The translations under genes and the position numbers were made by a program. 64,000 nt of DNA from Estrella lausannensis (lineage in GTDB: Bacteria > Chlamydiota > Chlamydiia > Chlamydiales > Criblamydiaceae): the NCBI RefSeq assembly GCF_900000175.1, contig NZ_CWGJ01000028.1, positions 1-64,000 on the forward strand. The letters are read 5' to 3'. Shown one piece after another: positions 41,939 through 50,373 of the stretch (position 1 is its first letter; each line of letters begins with the position of its first letter). The notes under the pieces were generated by a model, which was given only the letters and a program-made list of their open reading frames with translations, was not told the origin of the DNA and searched no databases.

Positions 41939-42916
41939 ATGGCAAGAGAAATAGAAATAAGAGAAGCCCTCAGAGAGGCTATTGACGAGGAGATGACCCG
42001 GGATGACAGGGTCGTCGTCATGGGCGAGGAAGTGGGCGAATACAATGGGGCCTACAAGGTCACTAAGGGACTTTTAGACAAGTGGGGTCCCAGACGTATT
42101 CTGGATACGCCCATCGCTGAACTGGGCTTTGCAGGTCTCGCCATCGGAGCGGCAATGACAGGACTGCGGCCGATTGTAGAGTTCATGAGCTTCAATTTCT
42201 CCTTTGTAGCTGCCGACCAGATCATCTCCAACGCTGCTAAAATATACTACATGTCGGGCGGCAGATTTTCTGTCCCCGTGGTTTTTCGCGGGCCCAATGG
42301 AGCTGCAGCTCAGGTTTCATGTCAGCACTCTCACTGCGTTGAAGCCATTTACGGCAATTTTCCAGGTTTAAAGATCATCGCGCCCAGCACTGCGAGAGAC
42401 GCAAAAGGGCTTCTGAAGTCATCAATACGCGATGGAAACCCGATCCTCTTTTTGGAGTCCGAGCTTGATTATGGTCTGAAAGGTGAAGTCCCCGACGGGG
42501 AGTGTTTGGTTCCGATCGGCGAGGCGAAAGTGGAGATTCCGGGCGAAGATGTCACGTTGATATGCCACGGCCACATGATGCAGGTCGCCAGAGCGGCCGC
42601 GAAAGAATTGATTAAATCGGGCGTCAAAGCGGAGCTTATAGATTTGAGAACGATCAGACCGCTTGATATCAACACGATCATCCGCTCTATCCGCAAGACG
42701 AGCAAGGCTGTGATCATCGAAGAGGGACACTATTTTGGCGGAATCGCTGCCGAAGTAGCCTTTCAGATCATGGAAAATGCCTTTGACTATCTTGACGCTC
42801 CCATTGAAAGAGTGTGCCAGAGAGAGACTCCGATGCCCTATTCAAAAGTACTCGAAAAAGAGACGTTGCCTACAGTTGAACGCATTCTCGCCAAAGTGAA
42901 GAAACTAGAAAAGTAA
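41939..42916 (+). CDS. pdhB: Pyruvate dehydrogenase E1 component, beta subunit
   Basis: A 325-residue E1 beta. The N-terminal REALREAIDEEMTRDDRVVVMGEEVGEYNGAYKVTKGL, GLAIGAAMTGLRPIVEFM, PNGAAAQVSCQHSHCVEA and the C-terminal IDLRTIRPLD are characteristic. Forms the E1 tetramer with PdhA. It lies 16 bases after pdhA and 14 bases before pdhC. Confidence 0.96.
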   Translation: MAREIEIREALREAIDEEMTRDDRVVVMGEEVGEYNGAYKVTKGLLDKWGPRRILDTPIAELGFAGLAIGAAMTGLRPIVEFMSFNFSFVAADQIISNAAKIYYMSGGRFSVPVVFRGPNGAAAQVSCQHSHCVEAIYGNFPGLKIIAPSTARDAKGLLKSSIRDGNPILFLESELDYGLKGEVPDGECLVPIGEAKVEIPGEDVTLICHGHMMQVARAAAKELIKSGVKAELIDLRTIRPLDINTIIRSIRKTSKAVIIEEGHYFGGIAAEVAFQIMENAFDYLDAPIERVCQRETPMPYSKVLEKETLPTVERILAKVKKLEK

Positions 42917-42930
42917 GGACTTAAGCAGCC

Positions 42931-44223
42931 ATGCCCTTCATAGTAAAGCTACCCAAACTCTCACCGACAATGGAAGAGGGGACTATCGCCAAATGGCACA
43001 AAGCGATCGGAGATCTGGTCAAAGAGGGAGATTTACTGATCGAAGTGGCGACAGACAAGGCCACCGTCGAATATAATGCGTTAGACGAGGGGTATCTGCG
43101 CAAAATCCTGATCCAGAATGGTGGAGAAGCTAAAGTCAATCAGCCGATCGCCATTTTTACAGTCGATCCCAAAGAGAGTATTGAAAACGTCCTAGTCGAG
43201 GAGCCGAAAAAGGAGCTGTCTAAGCCGGCTGTCGGTGCTGAAAAGCAGGATGTGGCTGAAGAGGTGCTGAGGCCCGCTGAAGTTAAAACAGGGATGGCAA
43301 TGCCGCGTTTTGAGCCGGAGAAAGCTCTTGAACAGTATGAGTTTCCATTCAGTACAGAAGAGGTTGACCGTCTCAGGGCATCCCCCCTTGCCAGGAAACT
43401 TGCCAAAGACAAGGGATTGGACATATCCTCCGTAAAAGGGACAGGGCCTGGGGGCCGTGTCGTCAAGAAGGATCTCGATAAGGCACTCCCGGCAGGAGAT
43501 TTCTCTTTCGGACCGAAGAGGCAGGCAACGCTTAAACCGGGTTCTTATGAGGAGATAGCTCTCACTCCGATGCGTAAGACGATCGCCCGTAGGCTGCAGG
43601 AGTCCAAAACCTTCATTCCTCATATCTATGTTCAGCAAGAGGTAGACGTGGATGCTTTGACAGCTTTCCGCGACCAGCTGAGGAATCTTAATCTGAAAGT
43701 GTCGTTTAATGACTGCGTTGTCAGAGCGGCGGCGCTGGCGCTTAAAAAGCACCCCGAAGTCAACAGTGGTTTTAATTCGGTGAGCAACTCGATCATCCGC
43801 TTCAAAACAATCGATATCGCTATTGCCGTCAGTATGGAGAGCGGTCTGATCACTCCCATTGTCAGGCTGGCCGATCAGAAAAACATCGGTCAGATCTCCA
43901 AAGAGATCAGCGAATTGGCTAAGCGCGCCCGCGCCGGCAAGCTGGAAGAGCATGAATACAAGGGGGGATCTTTCACCGTCTCCAACCTGGGGATGTATGG
44001 CGTCAGTTCGTTTGCAGCGATCATCAACCCGCCGCAAGGGGCTATCTTGGCCGTCAGCGGCATCAAAGAAAGGCCTGTAATTAAGCAGGGTGCCATTGTT
44101 GCTGGTAAGACAATGATGTTGACTATTTCAACCGATCACCGCGTCATCGACGGTGTTCCTGCCGCCGAGTTTTTAAACACTATGAAACTCTACCTCGAGA
44201 ATCCGGCAAGCTTAATCCTCTGA
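42931..44223 (+). CDS. pdhC: Pyruvate dehydrogenase E2, dihydrolipoamide acetyltransferase
   Basis: A 430-residue E2 with one lipoyl domain (residues 1-78, lipoyl lysine Lys43 in VATDKATVEY). A flexible linker follows, then a peripheral-subunit-binding domain (~147-182: ASPLARKLAKDKGLD...GTGPGGRVVKKDL). The acetyltransferase core ends with the catalytic STDHRVIDGVPAAEFL. The operon has no E3 gene here, so dihydrolipoamide dehydrogenase must lie elsewhere. The order pdhA-pdhB-pdhC is as in Chlamydia. Confidence 0.96.
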   Translation: MPFIVKLPKLSPTMEEGTIAKWHKAIGDLVKEGDLLIEVATDKATVEYNALDEGYLRKILIQNGGEAKVNQPIAIFTVDPKESIENVLVEEPKKELSKPAVGAEKQDVAEEVLRPAEVKTGMAMPRFEPEKALEQYEFPFSTEEVDRLRASPLARKLAKDKGLDISSVKGTGPGGRVVKKDLDKALPAGDFSFGPKRQATLKPGSYEEIALTPMRKTIARRLQESKTFIPHIYVQQEVDVDALTAFRDQLRNLNLKVSFNDCVVRAAALALKKHPEVNSGFNSVSNSIIRFKTIDIAIAVSMESGLITPIVRLADQKNIGQISKEISELAKRARAGKLEEHEYKGGSFTVSNLGMYGVSSFAAIINPPQGAILAVSGIKERPVIKQGAIVAGKTMMLTISTDHRVIDGVPAAEFLNTMKLYLENPASLIL

Positions 44224-44258
44224 AAAATGAGAGAGATCTAGTCCATTTTATAGCGGAA

Positions 44259-44284
44259 GCGCCGCGGTTCATTTGCAGCGGCGC
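44259..44284 (+). terminator. GC-rich hairpin after pdhC
   Basis: GCGCCGC and GCGGCGC pair around a 12-base loop 35 bases after the pdhC stop. No T-run follows, so it would be an imperfect terminator or mRNA-stabilising hairpin. Confidence 0.4.
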
Positions 44285-44470
44285 AAGCAAACGGGTGGTG
44301 CTGACTGCGTACCCCATCGGTTCAGACCGAAAGTTATTACCAATTTAGTAATTGGCAAATAGCCCCTTAAGTCTCAAAGCTTCCTAGTCGCCTCGTTTAG
44401 CAAAAACTGTAGATAGTATAGATTGAACAGAGTAATATCGAGTCTGTAATTTATTAATCAGTGAGTTTTT

Positions 44471-45541
44471 ATGGCAATCCAACCGGCTATCTCCAGCCTA
44501 TTAACGGGTCAGAAAGCGTTTTATCATCAGCCGGATTATGGGATGAGGACTTTCGGGGAGTTGTCGTGCCTGGAAGCTTTGCCACCCTGCTACTGCGTCT
44601 CAATTGAAAGCCGAATTTCTCGCATAGCCAAGGTTGTGCTGGCTATCGTCTTCTTTCCTCTGGGGATTTGGTATCTCCTTCACCGGGTAGCCGGTCTCTT
44701 CCTCGTTCCCGCCTCCTTTGACCCTGAGATCACCAAAATCTCCATCGCGGCAAGAGAAGCGCTAAATCTTGAAGGTCCCTGGAAATATAAGCGTTTTACG
44801 GTGGCAGTCGATGACTGCCTAGTAGATGCCTGTGTGATCGGCCGGGAAGAAACCCTTGGCAACGGACGCTTCGTGCTAAAAAGTTTTGGTAATGGTGAGA
44901 CCTATCGACTCTCGGATTACGCTTTTGAGCAATTTTTACAAGAAATCAATGGCAATGCCATTGTCTTCAATGTCCCCGGTGTGGGGGGGAGCGTTGGTGG
45001 TCCTAGCCGGGATACGATGGCCAAGGCCTATCGTGCCATGCTGCAATTCATGGAGGATCAAGAGGAAGGGCTTGGCGCGCGCGAGATCATTGGCTACGGT
45101 TACTCGATTGGAGGAGCGGTCCAAGCAACGGGCCTCGATGAACACACCCTGAGAAATGACCTGAAGTATCTTTTTATCAAAGACAAAACCTTCGCTACTT
45201 TAGGAGGAATCGCCACCGACATCGCGGGAGGATTCATAGGTTTTGTAGTGAAGGCTCTTGGCTGGAATATTTCGGTTGTGGATTCTTCAATCCGTCTAAA
45301 AGCCAAAGAGATCATCATCCAGACGACATCGGGGTATCAAGAAAGGGTACTGACCTCTGCCGCCGAGATTATAAACGACGGCATCATCACCGCTTCAGCC
45401 AGTCTTGCTAAGGCAATTCTTGAGAGCAAGGAGCCGATGTATGAAAAAGTCGTCATCGCCACTCCCACCGATCATGGTACTCCACTTTTAAGCACAAACA
45501 TACTCTCGACTGAAGTCAACCGCATGCTGGGTGAAGTTTAA
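44471..45541 (+). CDS. CHLPS/DUF818-family alpha/beta-hydrolase-like protein
   Basis: A 356-residue protein. Residues 50-78 are hydrophobic (IAKVVLAIVFFPLGIWYLLH, then VAGLFLVP), likely a membrane anchor. The rest resembles the chlamydial CHLPS protein family, with NVPGVGGSVGGPSRDTMAKAY and the nucleophile elbow GYGYSIGGAVQ (Ser212). A serine hydrolase with lipid or ester substrate is inferred. The family is nearly confined to Chlamydiae. It is the first gene of an accessory island between pdhC and lpxD and ends in a strong terminator. Confidence 0.78.
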   Translation: MAIQPAISSLLTGQKAFYHQPDYGMRTFGELSCLEALPPCYCVSIESRISRIAKVVLAIVFFPLGIWYLLHRVAGLFLVPASFDPEITKISIAAREALNLEGPWKYKRFTVAVDDCLVDACVIGREETLGNGRFVLKSFGNGETYRLSDYAFEQFLQEINGNAIVFNVPGVGGSVGGPSRDTMAKAYRAMLQFMEDQEEGLGAREIIGYGYSIGGAVQATGLDEHTLRNDLKYLFIKDKTFATLGGIATDIAGGFIGFVVKALGWNISVVDSSIRLKAKEIIIQTTSGYQERVLTSAAEIINDGIITASASLAKAILESKEPMYEKVVIATPTDHGTPLLSTNILSTEVNRMLGEV

Positions 45542-45556
45542 GAAAGTCCTCTCAGG

Positions 45557-45584
45557 GCTCTGTCTCTCTGGCAGAGCTTTTTTT
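45557..45584 (+). terminator. Rho-independent terminator after the DUF818 gene
   Basis: GCTCTG (45557-45562) and CAGAGC (45572-45577) pair around a nine-base loop, and seven T follow directly. It lies 16 bases after the stop. Confidence 0.85.
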
Positions 45585-45682
45585 AAGTCAATTTTTGTTT
45601 TTGAATCATATTTTTATAATATCTTAATAAATATTTTCTATAATTATCACTTAATTAATAGAAGTATTAAATAGGTGATGTT

Positions 45683-47554
45683 TTGAGTATCCCGGCCATC
45701 CACAGACAAACTTCAATACCGGTTGTCAACAGACAAACACCCCAACCCTTGTTATTTAAGTCCCAGCCCTTTGGCAGTGTTTCAGAGTTTCTTAGGGAGC
45801 GAGAGGAAAACACGAATCTGATTGTCCGGATTTACAGGGCGGTTGTCAGGGCATTTAAAGGTCTCTTCGTCAGTGGGGACCGCAGCCGAAAAATCAATCA
45901 AATCATTCGCGAGAAAATTTCCCTTGGTAAAAGTGCCAGGGAAAGACATGTGCTTCACGTTGCATTTAAGCACGTTTTTCAAAAAGAGAGTTATTTGAAC
46001 AGTCTTGGCGTCAGGAAAAATAGGGTGCTGTCTCGTGATGACCAGCTCGACTTGGCAGGTTTAAGCCCTAAGAAGTATGCCGAAAGGGAACTCGAAAGTA
46101 TCCGGGATTATCTGAGGACACACTTAGACTCCGAGTTGTCCGGCCCTGAACTTGAAAAGCATCAGGCGCTACTCAAGGAAGCTCTGGAAGGTTTTTTTTC
46201 AAAATTGATCAAACATGAGAGAAGCTTTTCCCAAAAAAAGATGCTGGGCGACGAACTGTCCTTAAAAGAGCGGGAGGGAATCGATCTCCTGATCAAAGTT
46301 TCGACGAACGAGGGCCAGTTGAAGCTATCTGCCAAAGAAAAACGAAAGCTCAAAGTGTTTTTAAAAGACGCGCAAGGGAATATGACCCTCAATCGTCGTA
46401 TCAGCAATATTATGGAAATCATTGAGAAGGACAAGCTCGATGATAAGAAGTTAATGGCCCTCGTCTCGATCCATACCTATACTTATAAGACAGGGCAAAT
46501 AAAACCATTTCTCAAGTCTGCCGAAAAGCTCACGGAGATTGTCAGCGCAATCAAAAAAGATCCCAAAGTTGAGATTCCCAATGCCTACAAATTGCAATTG
46601 GATGAGTTTGGACTTTTAAACAGCATGCTGAAACTTAAGACGCTGCTTAACTTCTTAGAGAAGGCGGAACTGATTGAGGAAGGGTCGAAGCTGACAGTGT
46701 TGAATGCAGCGCTCAAAAAAGCCGGAACGGCGATGAACTACCTGAATGGAAAATATGAGAAGCAGGCAGGCTATCAGTCAGGCGATCTGCTGATGTATCG
46801 CGGCAAGGATTTTTCGCGGTTTCTGAATAAAGATCTGGATAAAATGGTCGACTGGCAGCTGTCGTGGCTTGGTTCCGACTACTTCCACTCGGCTCTTCTC
46901 AACGTCCCCAAGAAGAAGATGCATATCTCCCACGTTATGGACAAAGCCTATGAATACAATGATGCCAAACTAGCTCAGGGCACCTACACCGATGCCTTCA
47001 GATTCAAATTTGATGCCCTCGTCGATGAGGCGGTTAAACCTGTCTTGGATGAGATGGCGAAAAAGAAGAATAAGAAGCAAGGCTGGAATGATCTGGTTGG
47101 AGCTAAATTTCGCGACATCATCGAAAAGATGCATCAGGACCGGACGGAATTTGAAAAAATTAAAAATTCCAAATGGCGTCGTCTGAAGAGCGGTATTTTC
47201 CCACATGTCAGAAGAAATTGGCTGTTTAGCCCAGTGTCAAAGCCCCATGAAAGACCCTTCTTTGAGGGTAAATCCGAGATGATCTGCTCAGAGTTTGCTG
47301 CCAAGGTCCTTCTCACGGCACTTGTGCAGCTGAAGAACGAGCTGACAGAAGAGATAGCAGCCGAACTCTCGGTTAAAGAGAACGTTACAGTCGAGGAGGC
47401 TAAAGAGAGGATTGCCCCTGGACTCATCACTCTCCCGATTCCTGAGACAGAAATCTTGTCCCGACTCCACACCGCGCGGCTGCTCGAATTTTTGATGCCG
47501 CACTTAACTCGAGTGGAAAGGGCACCTATCATCGAACAGGTTCTGGTCAGCTAA
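45683..47554 (+). CDS. Permuted papain-fold (YiiX/NlpC-P60-like) protein, candidate effector
   Basis: The 623-residue protein starts at TTG with AGGTGA four bases upstream. Residues 1-360 are charged and helical with no known domain. From ~365 a circularly permuted NlpC/P60-like pattern appears: QSGDLLMYRGKDF, then YFHSALL with His402, and late in the protein EMICSEFAAKVLL with Cys535. In this group the histidine precedes the cysteine, as here. Members act as amidases, acyltransferases or peptidases. A long helical N-terminus on such a domain fits a secreted effector; secretion is inferred. Upstream sequence is very AT-rich. Confidence 0.65.
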   Translation: MSIPAIHRQTSIPVVNRQTPQPLLFKSQPFGSVSEFLREREENTNLIVRIYRAVVRAFKGLFVSGDRSRKINQIIREKISLGKSARERHVLHVAFKHVFQKESYLNSLGVRKNRVLSRDDQLDLAGLSPKKYAERELESIRDYLRTHLDSELSGPELEKHQALLKEALEGFFSKLIKHERSFSQKKMLGDELSLKEREGIDLLIKVSTNEGQLKLSAKEKRKLKVFLKDAQGNMTLNRRISNIMEIIEKDKLDDKKLMALVSIHTYTYKTGQIKPFLKSAEKLTEIVSAIKKDPKVEIPNAYKLQLDEFGLLNSMLKLKTLLNFLEKAELIEEGSKLTVLNAALKKAGTAMNYLNGKYEKQAGYQSGDLLMYRGKDFSRFLNKDLDKMVDWQLSWLGSDYFHSALLNVPKKKMHISHVMDKAYEYNDAKLAQGTYTDAFRFKFDALVDEAVKPVLDEMAKKKNKKQGWNDLVGAKFRDIIEKMHQDRTEFEKIKNSKWRRLKSGIFPHVRRNWLFSPVSKPHERPFFEGKSEMICSEFAAKVLLTALVQLKNELTEEIAAELSVKENVTVEEAKERIAPGLITLPIPETEILSRLHTARLLEFLMPHLTRVERAPIIEQVLVS

Positions 47555-47567
47555 ACTTTCGCTCCAG

Positions 47568-47638
47568 AATCCCGAAAGTGTCTCAAAACTTAGTATTTGG
47601 CAAAGAGAAAGCCTCGGGATTGAGGCACTTTCGGTATA
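47568..47638. repeat. Short TATACCGAAAG-family element
   Basis: The left end CCCGAAAGTGTCTCAAAA and the right end GAGGCACTTTCGGTATA pair imperfectly. The middle TTTGGCAAAGAGAAAGCCTCGG combines interior motifs of both short and long copies. It lies directly after the stop of the permuted-papain gene. Confidence 0.8.
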
Positions 47639-47666
47639 GGTTAAAACTTGTCAATGCGAGCGCTAT

Positions 47667-47712
47667 GCCGCTTGTCCGTATTCAAACGATAGGGGCAGGC
47701 GGCCTTTTTTTT
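47667..47712 (+). terminator. Rho-independent terminator after the permuted-papain gene
   Basis: GCCGCTTGTCC (47667-47677) pairs over 11 positions, two of them G-U, with GGGCAGGCGGC (47693-47703). Eight T follow from 47705. Confidence 0.8.
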
Positions 47713-47764
47713 GTAGTTTAATGAATCTTAACAGCCTATTTATAAAGATTTAGTGATTCCCTTT

Positions 47765-47770
47765 TATAAT
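47765..47770 (+). promoter_or_regulatory. Candidate -10 box for the His-rich Inc-like gene
   Basis: A consensus TATAAT lies 36 bases before the ATG at 47806. No good -35 hexamer is found at the expected distance. Confidence 0.35.
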
Positions 47771-47805
47771 TGGGGTAGTTTTGAAAATTCATCATGAGGA
47801 AAAAA

Positions 47806-48645
47806 ATGACTAACGTCCTTCCAAGCATTCTTTTTCAGGTCTACCCCACCCCAAACACACCCCAGAAGACGGTCGACGTGGAAGTCAACCAGTACCTGGC
47901 GAAATCCGCTCAGCTTGCTAAGCAAATCTTAGCTCCTTCCGAGTGCGGTTACACGCAGGAAAACAGAAATATCGGCAGGGTCCAGGTCAATAATTACAAC
48001 TTCGGCAGCCCAAGCTGCATGCCGATGATGATTCCATTGCATACCGCTCCGGTTTATCATGTTCATACCGCACCCCATTATCATGTGCACCACAATCCAC
48101 AACATGCGCGGCAGGAGAAAGAGGGTCCAAGCGATGGTTTGCGATGGATTGTTGGATTAGCGGCGGCAGTTATGGGAGGGTTTGCCATCTATAAGGTGGG
48201 GCAGATCATCAATCACATTCGCGCAGCCGGGGAAGAGTTGGATGAGAACAGACAGTTTCAGGGCAGAATTAGAGATTGGAACTATAGCCTGATTGCTCAA
48301 GGGCAAGGCGACAGCGCAGCTCTCCGTGCGCTGAAGACCATTTCCGAGAAGCGTCAATCCATCTTCTCCCGTATCAAAGAAAACGCCGTACTGAATCTCA
48401 TCATCGCCATCAGCACCGTAGCAACAGCGATTTTTGCGATTGCCGGTGCAGTCGTCGGATCCTGGGCGCTTTTGGGGCTCGGGCTGGCATCGGGCCTTGC
48501 AGTGGCCGGGTCATTCCTCTTTAAGATAGGCTACGCCTCATCCGATAAGAACGATGTTAAAGACGCGCAAGTGCTGAAAGAGCAGATCGATCTTCTTAAA
48601 GGCCCAAGCTACTACCAAAACATTCTCGTAGAGGCCAATTCATAA
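47806..48645 (+). CDS. Inc-like membrane protein with histidine-rich segment
   Basis: From the ATG at 47806 (GAGGA five bases upstream) the protein has 279 residues; an ATG four codons earlier is less well placed. The N-terminal third is soluble and contains a His-rich tandem pattern, HTAPVYHVH then HTAPHYHVHHNPQH. A membrane segment follows (IVGLAAAVMGGFAIYKVG), then a helical region. A bilobed pair comes later (LNLIIAISTVATAIFAIAG, WALLGLGLASGLAVAG). This suggests an inclusion-membrane type protein with a possible metal-binding patch. The function is unknown. A strong terminator follows. Confidence 0.65.
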   Translation: MTNVLPSILFQVYPTPNTPQKTVDVEVNQYLAKSAQLAKQILAPSECGYTQENRNIGRVQVNNYNFGSPSCMPMMIPLHTAPVYHVHTAPHYHVHHNPQHARQEKEGPSDGLRWIVGLAAAVMGGFAIYKVGQIINHIRAAGEELDENRQFQGRIRDWNYSLIAQGQGDSAALRALKTISEKRQSIFSRIKENAVLNLIIAISTVATAIFAIAGAVVGSWALLGLGLASGLAVAGSFLFKIGYASSDKNDVKDAQVLKEQIDLLKGPSYYQNILVEANS

Positions 48646-48688
48646 TTTTTAAGACATTGCCAAGGGCAGGCAATTGTGTTGAATCGGG

Positions 48689-48716
48689 GCGATGCTGTTG
48701 GCATCGCTTTTTTTTT
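48689..48716 (+). terminator. Rho-independent terminator after the His-rich gene
   Basis: GCGATGC (48689-48695) and GCATCGC (48701-48707) pair around a five-base loop, followed by nine T. The tail overlaps the end of the convergent lpxD gene. Confidence 0.88.
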
Positions 48717-49749
48717 AAGAGTCGGCCCGATCTGAAAGTTTTTTGAGCTGTTCTGCGTATTTGCCTAAGTTTCTGAAGTGAACAGAGAGCCTGTTGTATT
48801 CGACAATCGGCATTGCCGGAATGCCTCCGTAGAAGCCGGCTTTCATAATGGATTTGGAGACCCCTGATTTAGCGGCTACGACAACGCCGTCGCCGAGCTC
48901 AATATGGCCCACGACCCCTGTCTGTCCAGCTAAAATCACACGTTTACCGGTCTTGGACGAACCGGCAATTCCTGCCTGGCCAACGATCAGGTTGTCTTCG
49001 CCAATCTCCACTCCGTGGGCGATCATGACTAGGTTGTCAATTTTGGAACCGCGACGGACGATGGTTGATTGAAAACGCGCTCTGTCAATTGTTGTATTGG
49101 AACCAATTTCAACATCGTCTTCCAAGACGACGTTACCCAGCTGGCATAGCTTTTCGTGCTTGCCGCTTTTGTCGGTGACGAAGCCGAATCCGCAAGAGCC
49201 GATGACGGCGCCGGGCTGGATGATGCAGCGATTCCCGATTCGGCAGCTTTCGCGGATAGTGACTCTTGGGTGGATTGTGCAGTCTTGCCCGATTGAGGTT
49301 CCCGGCCCAACATAGGCGTGCGAACCGATCACGCTATTGTCTCCAATCGTTGTCTTTTGATCGATCACGGCATAAGGTGCGATGGTGACGTTTTTGCCTA
49401 AGGTTGCGGTGGGATGGACAATGGCTGTCTCGTGGATGCCGCAAAAGGCCGAGGGTACAGTCTTGGCCCCCAATATAAGGTCTACAACTTTTTGGAAGGC
49501 GCGTGAAGGGTCTTTGGTGATAAGCAGGTTTTTTCCTTCAATGGCGCGCATCTCCTCATTGACAAAGATAACCCCCGCACGGCTCTCTTTAAGATCCGCA
49601 AGGTAGCGGGGGTTGGAAAGGAAGGATGCGTCATGCTCAGACGCTGAAGAGAGATCGGAGACTCCCTCGATGACGTGGTCTTTCGAACCTATGAGAGTCG
49701 AACCTGTCAGCTCAGCCAGTTCTCTGATCGTATAGCTCGTCTTGGGCAT
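48715..49749 (-). CDS. lpxD: UDP-3-O-(3-hydroxyacyl)glucosamine N-acyltransferase
   Basis: From the ATG at 49749, with AAAGGA upstream, the enzyme has 344 residues. The N-terminal substrate-binding domain is followed by many left-handed beta-helix hexapeptides (VTIAPYAVIDQKTTIGDNSV and so on). The catalytic-type histidine lies in MIAHGVEIG and the C-terminus is helical. It adds the N-linked acyl chain in lipid A synthesis. It is last in the bamA-skp-lpxD run, the conserved bacterial order, with 16 bases after the skp stop. Confidence 0.95.
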   Translation of the reverse strand: MPKTSYTIRELAELTGSTLIGSKDHVIEGVSDLSSASEHDASFLSNPRYLADLKESRAGVIFVNEEMRAIEGKNLLITKDPSRAFQKVVDLILGAKTVPSAFCGIHETAIVHPTATLGKNVTIAPYAVIDQKTTIGDNSVIGSHAYVGPGTSIGQDCTIHPRVTIRESCRIGNRCIIQPGAVIGSCGFGFVTDKSGKHEKLCQLGNVVLEDDVEIGSNTTIDRARFQSTIVRRGSKIDNLVMIAHGVEIGEDNLIVGQAGIAGSSKTGKRVILAGQTGVVGHIELGDGVVVAAKSGVSKSIMKAGFYGGIPAMPIVEYNRLSVHFRNLGKYAEQLKKLSDRADS

Positions 49750-49765
49750 GGGCGCATCCTTTGAT

Positions 49766-50338
49766 TTATTTCTTTGATTCCGCGTCAAACATAACGTCCA
49801 GCTCCTGGACGATCAGAGTGCTGACGTCGAGTTTTTTTGAGTAGAAGAAGCAGGCTTCTTCATTGAGGACTGCATCAAGACCATTTTTTTCGGCAACTGC
49901 TTTTGCAGCTTTGTTAACTTCATCGGTTAATTTTTGGATGATTTTGAAGTTGGCCTGGCTGAGTGTCTGGTACAGTTGCTGCTGCTGCTGCATCAGCTCC
50001 TGGCTCATCGCACGGTACTTGTGTTTAAGATCGGCTTCCGCTTCTTTCGACAAGCTGTCTACGTAGTCGGGGTCTTGCAATTTGGAAGCCAGCTCGGAGA
50101 GCTCTTTTTCCCTTTGCTGCATCGTCTGCTCGGCTTGCTTTTTCAAAGACTCGAAGCTGGCCTGCTCTTGCTTGCCGGCTTTTGAGTTCTCAACACAGCT
50201 CTTGAAGTTGACGAAACCGACTTTTTTAATGGAGTAGCTGTCTTGATCGGCAGCCATTGCGGGGGTGGCCGCGAGGGCAATTAAGGCAAAAAGCGTAACA
50301 TAAGCAGTTCTTATTTTAGTTGAAACAAACCTATTCAT
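49766..50338 (-). CDS. skp: Periplasmic chaperone OmpH/Skp family
   Basis: A 190-residue protein with a signal peptide (AYVTLFALIALAATPAMA, cleavage near ADQ), then a KKVGFVNFKSCVENSKAGKQEQ head. A long coiled-coil rich in K, E and Q follows (about 55-130), and then a C-terminal return strand. Skp proteins are trimeric 'jellyfish' chaperones for outer-membrane proteins. Position between bamA and lpxD matches the standard cluster. Confidence 0.92.
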   Translation of the reverse strand: MNRFVSTKIRTAYVTLFALIALAATPAMAADQDSYSIKKVGFVNFKSCVENSKAGKQEQASFESLKKQAEQTMQQREKELSELASKLQDPDYVDSLSKEAEADLKHKYRAMSQELMQQQQQLYQTLSQANFKIIQKLTDEVNKAAKAVAEKNGLDAVLNEEACFFYSKKLDVSTLIVQELDVMFDAESKK

Positions 50339-50373
50339 AGAAATCTCCTCGATTCTAAGATCATTGTTAAAAT

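Noticed and set aside
43192-44037. 281-residue minus-strand frame within pdhC
   Set aside because: Antisense shadow of the E2 gene; the composition follows the complementary codons.
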